NCBI GenBank assembly: GCA_905373085.1
Contig: CAJPRR010000006.1
Coordinates: 1 to 41,303 of the forward strand
DNA length: 41,303 nucleotides
Reading direction: 5' to 3'
Source: an uncultured Selenomonas sp.
GTDB lineage: Bacteria; Bacillota; Negativicutes; Selenomonadales; Selenomonadaceae
Shown here: piece after piece, positions 9,170 through 14,854 of the stretch
How the letters are laid out: every line of letters begins with the position of its first letter
How positions within the stretch are numbered: position 1 is the first letter of the stretch
Program-made: the position numbers and the translations under genes
Notes under the pieces: generated by a model
The model's database searches: none
Told to the model about the DNA's origin: nothing
The model's input: only the letters and a program-made list of their open reading frames with translations

Positions 9170-9190
9170 AATATGAATATGATTCATATT
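9170..9190. promoter_or_regulatory. Perfect palindrome, probable metal-regulator (Fur-type) operator
   Basis: Arms AATATGAAT (9170-9178) and ATTCATATT (9182-9190) flank the centre ATG: a perfect 9-3-9 inverted repeat upstream of the receptor -35 box. Size, AT content and context before a TonB receptor fit Fur/Zur-family boxes; which regulator binds is not known. Confidence 0.55.
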
Positions 9191-9235
9191 TCTAAGGAAA
9201 GGCTGCTAAAACGAAGTCGTCAGGAAGCACATTGC

Positions 9236-9279
9236 AAAAACCGCCCTTGCAGTCGAAAATCGACTTGCAAGGGCGGTTT
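9236..9279 (-). terminator. Terminator of the ribosomal protein operon behind rplL
   Basis: The stem CCGCCCTTGC/GCAAGGGCGG is extended by AGTCG/CGACT with one bulged base and a loop AAAAT. On the minus strand it is followed by TTTTTG. It lies 27 bp behind the rplL stop, so it ends the operon before any rpoB. Confidence 0.9.
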
Positions 9280-9305
9280 CTTATGCAGCTTCTGCTGCGC
9301 CCAAA

Positions 9306-9677
9306 TTACTTGAGCTCGACCGTTGCGCCGGCCTCTTCGAGCTTCTTCTTGAGCTCGTCTGCCTCTGCCTTCGCGATGTTCTCCTTGATCGGAGCAGGAG
9401 CGCCGTCAACGAGTTCCTTCGCTTCCTTCAGGCCGAGACCCGTAGCTTCGCGGACAGCCTTGATGACGTTGATCTTCTTGTCGCCTACCGCAGCGAGTAC
9501 GACCGTGAATTCGGTCTTCTCCTCGCCGCCCGCAGCAGCCGGGGCAGCGCCGGCAGCAGCAACAGCGACCGGAGCCGCGGCGCTGACGCCAAACTTCTCT
9601 TCCATAGCCTTGACGAGTTCAGAAAGTTCGAGGACGGTCATGCCCTCAATGGCCTGCATGATTTCTTCTTTAGTCAT
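9306..9677 (-). CDS. rplL: Large ribosomal subunit protein L7/L12
   Basis: This 123-residue acidic protein has an N-terminal dimerisation helix (MTKEEIMQAIEGMTVLELSE), an Ala/Gly-rich hinge (about residues 35 to 52) and a C-terminal factor-binding domain with KINVIKAVREATGLGLKEAK and ending EAGATVELK. It forms the ribosomal stalk that recruits translation GTPases, held by L10, whose gene is directly upstream. TACCTCC on the plus strand gives a GGAGGTA site before the ATG. Length and sequence are typical. It is the last gene of the operon. Confidence 0.98.
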   Translation of the reverse strand: MTKEEIMQAIEGMTVLELSELVKAMEEKFGVSAAAPVAVAAAGAAPAAAGGEEKTEFTVVLAAVGDKKINVIKAVREATGLGLKEAKELVDGAPAPIKENIAKAEADELKKKLEEAGATVELK

Positions 9678-9764
9678 GATTGTACCTCCATAAAATTGTT
9701 TTCTTCAAAATGTATTCAGCCTGCAAGCGGCGGACATTCAGCCGACCGATGCACGGCACAAGGC

Positions 9765-10319
9765 TCAGGCGGAAGCCTGCTCCTCCTTTTGCTTGCGGAT
9801 CGCCTCAAGCACATAGACCGCATTGCGGATGACTCCCTGGAGCACGTTGACCGTACCCGCAAGCGGAGACTGCATGCTGCCCAAAAGCTTTGCGAGAAGA
9901 ACCTCGCGCGACGGCAGAGCCGCCAAAGCCTTGACTTCGGCGATGTCGATGACGCGGCCGTCGAGAAGACCTGCCTTGAGCGTCAGGATGCCGGCGTCGT
10001 CGAGCTTGTTCTTCTTCATGAACTCGCAGATGACCTTGGCCGGCGCCACAGCGTCGTCTGCGGAAACGGCGAGAGCCGTCGTCCCCTCCAAGTGATCGCA
10101 AAGTTCGTCGAGACCGAGTTCCTTCGCAGCGATGCGCGTCATCGTGTTCTTGACGACATGGTACGAAACGCCCGCCTCACGCAGTGCGCGGCGGAGCGCC
10201 GTGTCCTGCGCCACCGTCAAGCCTTTGTAGCTCGTAAAAACGGCGCCCTTCGCTGTCTGAAGCCTTTCCTTCAGCTCGGCGACGACCGCTTCCTTCTTTG
10301 CATTTACCTTTGCATTCAT
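9765..10319 (-). CDS. rplJ: Large ribosomal subunit protein L10
   Basis: This 184-residue protein begins MNAKVNAKKEAVVAELKERL, with the RNA-binding N-domain (FTSYKGLTVAQDTALRRALR, VVKNTMTRIA) and a C-terminal helix ending RKQKEEQASA that binds L12 dimers. It anchors the stalk to 23S rRNA and, in other bacteria, binds its own leader to repress the operon. I start it at 10319 (ATG, preceded by GAGGGGGTG) rather than at a codon six earlier that would overlap that site. It lies between the L10 leader and rplL. Confidence 0.97.
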   Translation of the reverse strand: MNAKVNAKKEAVVAELKERLQTAKGAVFTSYKGLTVAQDTALRRALREAGVSYHVVKNTMTRIAAKELGLDELCDHLEGTTALAVSADDAVAPAKVICEFMKKNKLDDAGILTLKAGLLDGRVIDIAEVKALAALPSREVLLAKLLGSMQSPLAGTVNVLQGVIRNAVYVLEAIRKQKEEQASA

Positions 10320-10339
10320 TCTTGCACCCCCTCTCAATG

Positions 10340-10490
10340 AAATTCAAACAAAATAAAACGGCTCCCAACTGTATGCCGGAAGCCGCATCTTTTGAAGCAA
10401 TGCGCCTGAATCCGACCTCGGCGGGCGAGCAATTTGCTCGTTAGATGGAAGATCCATACCTGCTGTCTACAGTCACTCTATGCAGTTGTC
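10340..10490 (-). promoter_or_regulatory. Ribosomal protein L10 leader (rplJ-rplL autoregulatory RNA)
   Basis: The 175-bp gap between rplA and rplJ holds structured RNA on the minus strand: a CGAGCAAATTGCTCG-type hairpin (about 10427-10441), CCGAGGTCGG, and an intrinsic terminator with arms CGGCTTCC and GGGAGCCG (10385-10359) followed by TTTTATTTTG. This matches the L10 leader of Firmicutes, where L10-L12 binding is thought to favour termination. The boundary towards rplA is approximate. Confidence 0.8.
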
Positions 10491-10493
10491 GAA

Positions 10494-11180
10494 TCAGGCA
10501 AGCGTAGCGATCGGAACGCCGGGACCCATCGTGGAGCTGACCGTGATTGCACGGATGTACTGCCCCTTCGCCGCTGCCGGACGAACGCGCACGAGCGTGT
10601 CGACGAGCGCCTGATAGTTCGCCTGGAGCTTCTCAACGTCGAACGAAGCCTTGCCGATCGGCACGTGGACGTTGCCGGCCTTGTCCGTGCGGTACTCGAC
10701 CTTGCCGGCCTTGATCTCATTGATTGCCTTCACGAGATCCATCGTGACCGTGCCGAGCTTCGGGTTCGGCATGAGGCCGCGAGGACCCAAGACCTTGCCG
10801 AGACGGCCGACCGTGCCCATCATGTCGGGCGTAGCGACGGCGACATCGAAGTCAAACCAGCCGCCCTGAATCTTCGTGACGATCTCGTCGGAACCGACAT
10901 AGTCGGCGCCCGCATCCTCAGCCTCTTTGACCTTCTCGCCCTTGGCAAAGACGAGAACCTTCTTCGCCTTGCCCGTGCCGTGCGGCAGCACCATCGCGCC
11001 GCGAACCTGCTGATCGGCGTACTTCGGATCGACGCCGAGACGGACATGCAGCTCGATCGTCTCATCGAACTTCGCCGTCGCAGTCTTCTTCACAAGTTCC
11101 ATGGCCTCAGCGACGCTGTAGAGCTTTCCGGCCTCCAGAAGCTTCGCGGCATCCTGGTATTTCTTGCCATGTTTTGCCAT
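10494..11180 (-). CDS. rplA: Large ribosomal subunit protein L1
   Basis: This 228-residue protein begins MAKHGKKYQDAAKLLEAGKLYSV and carries the family blocks VRLGVDPKYADQQVRGAMVLPHGTGK, GPRGLMPNPKLGTVT and GKASFDVEKLQANYQAL. L1 binds 23S rRNA at the stalk that moves E-site tRNA; in many bacteria it also represses the rplK-rplA mRNA. The ATG at 11180 follows a GAAAGGGGAA site. It lies 62 bp behind rplK on the same strand. Length is standard (about 230). Confidence 0.98.
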   Translation of the reverse strand: MAKHGKKYQDAAKLLEAGKLYSVAEAMELVKKTATAKFDETIELHVRLGVDPKYADQQVRGAMVLPHGTGKAKKVLVFAKGEKVKEAEDAGADYVGSDEIVTKIQGGWFDFDVAVATPDMMGTVGRLGKVLGPRGLMPNPKLGTVTMDLVKAINEIKAGKVEYRTDKAGNVHVPIGKASFDVEKLQANYQALVDTLVRVRPAAAKGQYIRAITVSSTMGPGVPIATLA

Positions 11181-11242
11181 TCAAAAATTCCCCTTTCGTG
11201 GTCATAGCGGATTTTACCTGCCACGAGCATGAGCGCCTCGAA

Positions 11243-11668
11243 TCAATCGACGATTTCGATGCCCATGCTGCGAGCCGTTCCCTCGATCATGCGCGTAGCA
11301 GCTTCGAGGTCTGCCGCATTGAGATCCTGCATCTTCGACTGTGCGATCTCCTGCGCTTTCGCGCGCGGCACCTTGGCGACTTTCGTCTTGTTCGGCTCGC
11401 CGGAGGCTTTTTCAATGCCGGCGGCTTTCTTCAAAAGAATTGCGGCGGGCGGCGTCTTCGTGATGAACGTAAACGAACGATCCTCGAAGACCGTGATTTC
11501 GACCGGAATGACAAGACCAGCCTGTTTGGCCGTTCTCTCATTGAACTCCTTGACGAAAGCCATGATGTTGACGCCTGCCTGACCGAGCGCCGGGCCTACC
11601 GGAGGAGCCGGGCTTGCCTTGCCGGCAACAACCTGCAGCTTGACGAGCTTTGCGACCTTCTTTGCCAT
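11243..11668 (-). CDS. rplK: Large ribosomal subunit protein L11
   Basis: This 141-residue protein begins MAKKVAKLVKLQVVAGKASPAPPVGPALGQAGVNIMAF, the nearly invariant L11 N-terminus, and has the C-terminal rRNA-binding domain (AQSKMQDLNAADLEAATRMIEGTARSMGI). L11 sits at the GTPase centre with L10/L12 and is needed for RelA-type stringent signalling. A TAAGGAGGTG site precedes the ATG. It lies between nusG and rplA, the usual order. Confidence 0.98.
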   Translation of the reverse strand: MAKKVAKLVKLQVVAGKASPAPPVGPALGQAGVNIMAFVKEFNERTAKQAGLVIPVEITVFEDRSFTFITKTPPAAILLKKAAGIEKASGEPNKTKVAKVPRAKAQEIAQSKMQDLNAADLEAATRMIEGTARSMGIEIVD

Positions 11669-11731
11669 ACTTTTAACACCTCCTTAAAAGGGGCTTGTGC
11701 CGCGCCCTGCACCAACAACGCCAGGCGCGAA

Positions 11732-12268
11732 CTAGATTTTTTCGATCTGCCTGTACGAAAGATCGACCGGAGTCTCACGCCCGAACATATCGACGAGCAC
11801 CTTGACCGTTCCCTTTTCGGGAAAGACCTCCGCCACCGTCGCGGCGAAATTCTCGAAAGCTCCCGAATTGATATGGACGGCTTGCCCGACTTCGAGATCG
11901 ATGTTGACGACGGGCTTTACTTCCTCCGCCCCCGTCGATTTCAAGATATGCTTCACTTCTGCTTCCGACAGCGGAATCGGCTTCGTTCCCGAGCCGACGA
12001 ATCCCGTGACGCCCGGCGTATTGCGCACGACGTACCACGAGCGATCGTTGACGATCATCTCGACCAAGGCGTAGCCGGGGAAGACCTTCTTCTTGACGAG
12101 CTTCTTCTTGCCGTCCTTGATTTCAGCCTCTTCCTCCATCGGGACGATGACGTTGAAGATATTGTCCTCCATCCCCATGGTATGGACGCGGGACTCAAGA
12201 TTCGCCTTGACCTTGTTCTCATATCCGGAATAGGTATGGATCACATACCATTTCTTCTCAGATTCCAT
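11732..12268 (-). CDS. nusG: Transcription termination/antitermination factor NusG
   Basis: This 178-residue protein begins MESEKKWYVIHTYSGYENKVKANLE, the N-terminal NGN domain that binds RNA polymerase, with FPGYALVEM and RNTPGVTGFVG. The C-terminal KOW domain (about residues 125 to 178) has VHINSGAFENFAATV and KVLVDMFGRETPVDL. It couples RNAP to the ribosome or Rho. It lies 15 bp behind secE. A GGAGGCG site precedes the ATG. Confidence 0.98.
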   Translation of the reverse strand: MESEKKWYVIHTYSGYENKVKANLESRVHTMGMEDNIFNVIVPMEEEAEIKDGKKKLVKKKVFPGYALVEMIVNDRSWYVVRNTPGVTGFVGSGTKPIPLSEAEVKHILKSTGAEEVKPVVNIDLEVGQAVHINSGAFENFAATVAEVFPEKGTVKVLVDMFGRETPVDLSYRQIEKI

Positions 12269-12283
12269 CGCGCCTCCAGCCTT

Positions 12284-12508
12284 CTATTGCAGAATAAGTT
12301 GAAACAGCCTCGCAAAAAACGTATCGCATACCCAGATCAGCGCACAGACAACAACGACCGCCACTCCCACGACGCCGGTATACGTCACCAGCTCCCTGTG
12401 GGTCGGCCATGTCACCTTCTTCATCTCCGCCTTGACCTCGCCCAAGAAGCGGAAGAGGTTGAAACCGCTCGAAGAAGACTGCGGCGCTGACGATCTTTCA
12501 TCCGCCAA
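12284..12508 (-). CDS. secE: Preprotein translocase subunit SecE
   Basis: The product is about 74 residues: a Ser-rich N-terminal part (ADERSSAPQSSSSGF), the conserved amphipathic stretch GEVKAEMKKVTWPTHRELV, and one membrane helix (VVGVAVVVVCALIWVCDTFF). SecE is the essential clamp of the SecYEG channel. I prefer the TTG at 12508 because GGGGTG lies 7 to 8 bases upstream; an ATG at 12529 in the same frame (giving 81 residues) has no clear ribosome-binding site. It lies between rpmG and nusG as usual. Confidence 0.93.
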   Translation of the reverse strand: MADERSSAPQSSSSGFNLFRFLGEVKAEMKKVTWPTHRELVTYTGVVGVAVVVVCALIWVCDTFFARLFQLILQ

Positions 12509-12549
12509 AGCACTCACACCCCGTATCATATTGCTGCAAGCCGCAGGGC

Positions 12550-12699
12550 TTACTTCGTTTCCTTATGCGGCGTATGCTTCTTGCAGAACTTGCAATACTT
12601 GTTGAACTCAAGCCGATCGGGATCATTCTTCTTGTTCTTGTTGGTCTGATAGTTGCGGTTCTTGCAAACCGTGCAGGCCAACGTAACGGCATTGCGCAT
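12550..12699 (-). CDS. rpmG: Large ribosomal subunit protein L33 (zinc-binding form)
   Basis: This 49-residue protein begins MRNAVTLACTVCKNRNYQTNKNKK and continues to CKFCKKHTPHKETK. The four cysteines in two CxxC pairs mark the zinc-containing version of L33. AAGGAG precedes the ATG by about 9 bases. In Firmicutes and relatives this small gene normally stands directly before secE and behind tRNA genes, as here. Confidence 0.95.
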   Translation of the reverse strand: MRNAVTLACTVCKNRNYQTNKNKKNDPDRLEFNKYCKFCKKHTPHKETK

Positions 12700-12803
12700 G
12701 TTTCAGCACTCCTTCCATAAAAGTACTAACATACTGTATCACACTTAACATCGAGTGTCAACAATATGCAGGGAAAAATCCCAGAGCTTCTCTCCAAATA
12801 TAA

Positions 12804-12822
12804 CAAAAACCCCTCGCGGGGC
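12804..12822 (-). terminator. Terminator behind the tRNA pair
   Basis: The short stem CCCC-GCGA-GGGG on the minus strand is followed by TTTTTGTT and lies just behind the CCA of tRNA-Met. It would separate the tRNA unit from rpmG-secE-nusG. Confidence 0.8.
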
Positions 12823-12829
12823 TTGAAAA

Positions 12830-12906
12830 TGGTGGCGGCACAGAGATTCGAACTCCGGACACTGCGGGTATGAACCGCATGCTCTAGCCAACTGAGCTAT
12901 GCCGCC
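12830..12906 (-). tRNA. tRNA-Met (CAT), elongator type
   Basis: A full cloverleaf can be folded. The acceptor begins GGCGGCA and ends TGCCGCC followed by an encoded CCA. The D-arm has AGCTCAGTTGG, the anticodon arm is ATGCGG-TTCATAC-CCGCA with anticodon CAT, and the T-arm has GTTCGAATC. The acceptor pairs fully at position 1-72, unlike initiator tRNA, and the anticodon loop matches Bacillus elongator tRNA-Met. A lysidine-modified tRNA-Ile2 cannot be excluded from the anticodon alone. Confidence 0.95.
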
Positions 12907-12915
12907 TTATCATGA

Positions 12916-12991
12916 TGGAGCTGATGACCGGGATTGAACCGGTGACCTTATCCTTACCAAGGATACGCTCTGCCGACTGAGCTACATCAGC
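12916..12991 (-). tRNA. tRNA-Thr (GGT)
   Basis: The acceptor begins GCTGATG and ends CATCAGC, followed by T (discriminator) and an encoded CCA. The anticodon arm is TATCC-TTGGTAA-GGATA, giving anticodon GGT, and the T-arm contains GGTTCAATCC. It lies 9 bp ahead of tRNA-Met and must be cotranscribed. Its 5' side faces the prophage. Confidence 0.95.
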
Positions 12992-13009
12992 AAATCGACA
13001 ACAATCGTT

Positions 13010-13038
13010 AGTATAGCACGTAGACCGCATAAACACAA
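13010..13038 (-). promoter_or_regulatory. Promoter of the tRNA-Thr/tRNA-Met unit
   Basis: On the minus strand TTGTGT (13038-13033), a 17-bp spacer and TATACT (13015-13010) with an extended TGC before the -10 lie about 19 bp before tRNA-Thr. It appears intact, so the prophage inserted just upstream of it. Confidence 0.7.
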
Positions 13039-13102
13039 GGATTTTTACAACTTTTTTGAACGCCGTTTAGAGAACATCGAACATGCTCATTATACCCTCT
13101 CA

Positions 13103-13410
13103 CGACAAAAATTGCAACCTAAAAAGCAACACTAATTGTAGAGCGTATCCGCACTTTCCGCACCCCATAACGACATAAAATACAACGGTGATTTTAGCGC
13201 GAATTTTACCGAACGATAAATTAAAAACATCAGAAAAATTTTTAGCCTGAAATCTGCTTTTTATCTCTCAGGTGATATTATCTCGATTGACGAAATTTCT
13301 ATTTATTACCATATTTTTAGTCTCGACGACAAAAAATGCAACCTGAAAAATGCCCTTGAATCCTTGGCAACATTGAGTTTACGGACATTCATGACGACAA
13401 AAATTGCAAC
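13103..13410 (+). repeat. Four direct repeats of CGACAAAAATTGCAAC at the prophage end
   Basis: Copies start at 13103, 13171 (diverged: CGACATAAAATACAAC), 13327 (CGACAAAAAATGCAAC) and 13395. Copies 1 and 3 also share the following CCT. The first pair and the second pair are both exactly 68 bp apart; the pairs are 224 bp apart. No gene lies in 12,992-13,486. Such arrays are typical of transposase end sites, recombinase arm sites or replication iterons; which applies is open. Confidence 0.75.
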
Positions 13411-13454
13411 GATAGGAGATATTTTACATATTATGTAAATTTATGTTAATAACT

Positions 13455-13490
13455 GTAAGGAAAACGGGTGTAAATGCCCGCTCTCCTTAC
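13455..13490 (-). terminator. Terminator at the end of the prophage late genes
   Basis: The stem combines GTAAGGA/TCCTTAC and CGGG/CCCG with small mismatches, followed on the minus strand by AGTTATTAAC. It overlaps the stop codon of the last late gene. The U-tract is weak. Confidence 0.6.
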
Positions 13491-13768
13491 TTCATATTCT
13501 TCGTCGTAATCTCGATTATATTCTTGACCGCGAATAAACCGATGCTGAATGCCATCGGAATGACGTACCTATCGCGAATCATATTCCATCCCGTTTCGGT
13601 TTCAGACTGCTCTTGCAGCTTCGCCGTGAATGCCTGTGCCGTCGCTTCTACGAACGGTATACCGTCGTTTGCGATAGCGTTCATGACGTTCTGCTTTGTC
13701 TGTTCCGCGATATTGTCTAACTTAGTCGCCTTAATAACTTCATCTCTAAAATCCGTCCACTTTGACAT
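13487..13768 (-). CDS. Phage protein of unknown function with C-terminal membrane segment (93 aa)
   Basis: The product begins MSKWTDFRDEVIKATKLDNI and is mostly helical and soluble-looking for 65 residues, then has one hydrophobic segment (YVIPMAFSIGLFAVKNIIEI, about residues 68 to 87) and a basic tail. I do not recognise a family. It is the last gene of the late region, 14 bp behind the amidase, and has a good AAAGGAG site. Position and a single membrane segment would suit a holin-like or spanin-like lysis accessory, but this rests on context only. Confidence 0.65.
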   Translation of the reverse strand: MSKWTDFRDEVIKATKLDNIAEQTKQNVMNAIANDGIPFVEATAQAFTAKLQEQSETETGWNMIRDRYVIPMAFSIGLFAVKNIIEITTKNMK

Positions 13769-13782
13769 ATTATCTTGCTCCT

Positions 13783-14277
13783 TTAATTACCGGCGTAGAA
13801 ATTCGCCTTTCCTACTATTATATCTATCTGACTAAAAAGATTCTCACCCGGGCAATCTGTCGGCATAAGTTCACGGTGCCCTAAAATATGATCGCGGTCA
13901 ATCGGCAGCCCGTAATCAGTACAAAGGTTAGCGAGAAGCATCGCCGCCGATTCAATCTGTGCAGCCGTCGGCTCCCCGATCTCGAAATTGCCGCTAAAGT
14001 GAATGCCGATCGTATGAGAGTTCTCGCCGTAAGCATGAGCGCCGACCGTCCAATGCGGCCGCCCTTCTTCTATTGTACCGTCTTTACGTATGACGTAATG
14101 ATAGCCGATACACGTCCACCCCTGCGCTTGATGAGAACGATTGATTTCATTTGCTGAAAGATCATCGTCCGTAGGGTTTCCCGTATGATGAAGAACGATA
14201 GCATCCGTCTTTTTGCGTGTATCTAAAAGATCGTAGTCATAATCTAAGCCCAGATTCTTGATATAAGCTCTTTCCAT
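13783..14277 (-). CDS. Phage endolysin, N-acetylmuramoyl-L-alanine amidase (amidase_2 type)
   Basis: This 164-residue protein has the T7-lysozyme/PGRP fold signature. DAIVLHHTGNP supplies the first zinc ligand, WTCIGYHYVIRKDGTIEEGRP the core, and HILGHRELMPTDCPG the second histidine and the cysteine ligand. It would cut the amide between muramic acid and L-Ala in peptidoglycan at lysis. It has no signal peptide, so it needs a holin. The ATG at 14277 follows AAAGGAA. It lies directly behind a small holin-like gene. Unlike PBSX XlyA it has no recognisable cell-wall binding repeats. Confidence 0.92.
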   Translation of the reverse strand: MERAYIKNLGLDYDYDLLDTRKKTDAIVLHHTGNPTDDDLSANEINRSHQAQGWTCIGYHYVIRKDGTIEEGRPHWTVGAHAYGENSHTIGIHFSGNFEIGEPTAAQIESAAMLLANLCTDYGLPIDRDHILGHRELMPTDCPGENLFSQIDIIVGKANFYAGN

Positions 14278-14292
14278 GTTAAAAATTCCTTT

Positions 14293-14448
14293 CTATTTAA
14301 TAGCCGATCTTGACAGAAACCCTAATAAGCCGGCTGATAAGTTTTGCGCTAATTCCGTTTGCCCCAACATTAAACAAGAGAGTAACGAGGCACAAAGACT
14401 AACGGCGACAATTCCATTTACCGATATATGCTGAATCCAGTCTTTCAT
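14293..14448 (-). CDS. Small holin-like membrane protein (51 aa)
   Basis: The product begins MKDWIQHISVNGIVAVSLCA and has a hydrophobic segment (IVAVSLCASLLSCLMLG) followed by a second weakly hydrophobic stretch (LSAGLLGFLSRS) and a basic end. GGAAGGG lies about 6 bases before the ATG. It sits between the XhlA-like gene (1-bp gap) and the amidase, the place of XhlB/holin genes in PBSX-like phages. Family membership is not proven by sequence; size, topology and position support the holin call. Confidence 0.6.
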   Translation of the reverse strand: MKDWIQHISVNGIVAVSLCASLLSCLMLGQTELAQNLSAGLLGFLSRSAIK

Positions 14449-14449
14449 A

Positions 14450-14671
14450 TTAAGCCCTTCCTAAATGCTCGATCTTTTCTTCTAGGATGGATAAACGGAT
14501 TTCTATGCTGCTTCTTCGTTCATTTTCTCTTTTTATATCATCTTTGATTTCTCGCAGCATATTCTTCAATTCCTTTATCGCTTCGGAGAGCGGATGGATA
14601 ATTAACTTATAGAAGAATGTGAATATAGCGATAAAACTCCCGACGATCGTTCCTATTACTGTTATTTCCAT
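14450..14671 (-). CDS. XhlA-like lysis/holin-associated protein
   Basis: The product is 73 residues: an N-terminal hydrophobic segment (TVIGTIVGSFIAIFTFFYKLI) followed by a charged coiled coil (SEAIKELKNMLREIKDDIKREN, SIEIRLSILEEKIEHLG). Proteins of the XhlA (haemolysin XhlA) family have this kind of build, though usually with the membrane segment at the other end. It probably associates with the membrane and helps the holin and amidase. AGGTGAAGAT precedes the ATG. It lies between a 56-residue ORF and the holin-like gene. Confidence 0.6.
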   Translation of the reverse strand: MEITVIGTIVGSFIAIFTFFYKLIIHPLSEAIKELKNMLREIKDDIKRENERRSSIEIRLSILEEKIEHLGRA

Positions 14672-14681
14672 ATTTCGATCT

Positions 14682-14852
14682 TCACCTCTTTATTAAATTG
14701 CCCTCTTCGTCGAGCGTAAATATTTCATCGGCGCATTTTTCTTCTTGTGTTTGTGTTACCATGTCACCTTCACGCTTTATCTGTTCTAACTCTCGCAGAT
14801 TTTCACTAACGCCGACGCAGTAGCCGTTACGGATTAAAAAATACATACACAT
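14682..14852 (-). CDS. Small phage protein of unknown function (56 aa)
   Basis: The ORF begins MCMYFLIRNGYCVGVSENLREL and ends FTLDEEGNLIKR. ATAGGTGTATAGCT before the ATG provides a modest ribosome-binding site. It lies just behind the tail-fibre gene and ahead of the XhlA-like gene, where PBSX-like phages carry small XkdW/XkdX-type genes. The pattern of a short start followed by DEEGN resembles such tail-fibre-adjacent proteins, but no family can be asserted. Confidence 0.55.
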   Translation of the reverse strand: MCMYFLIRNGYCVGVSENLRELEQIKREGDMVTQTQEEKCADEIFTLDEEGNLIKR

Positions 14853-14854
14853 AG

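Noticed and set aside
12916..13050. Classical attachment site in the 3' end of tRNA-Thr
   Set aside because: The prophage lies on the 5' side of the tRNA and beyond its promoter; the 3' end faces tRNA-Met.
13103..13410. CRISPR-like array at the prophage end
   Set aside because: Only four short copies with unequal spacing (68, 156, 68 bp), sequence variation in one copy and no cas genes; spacers are not of constant length.
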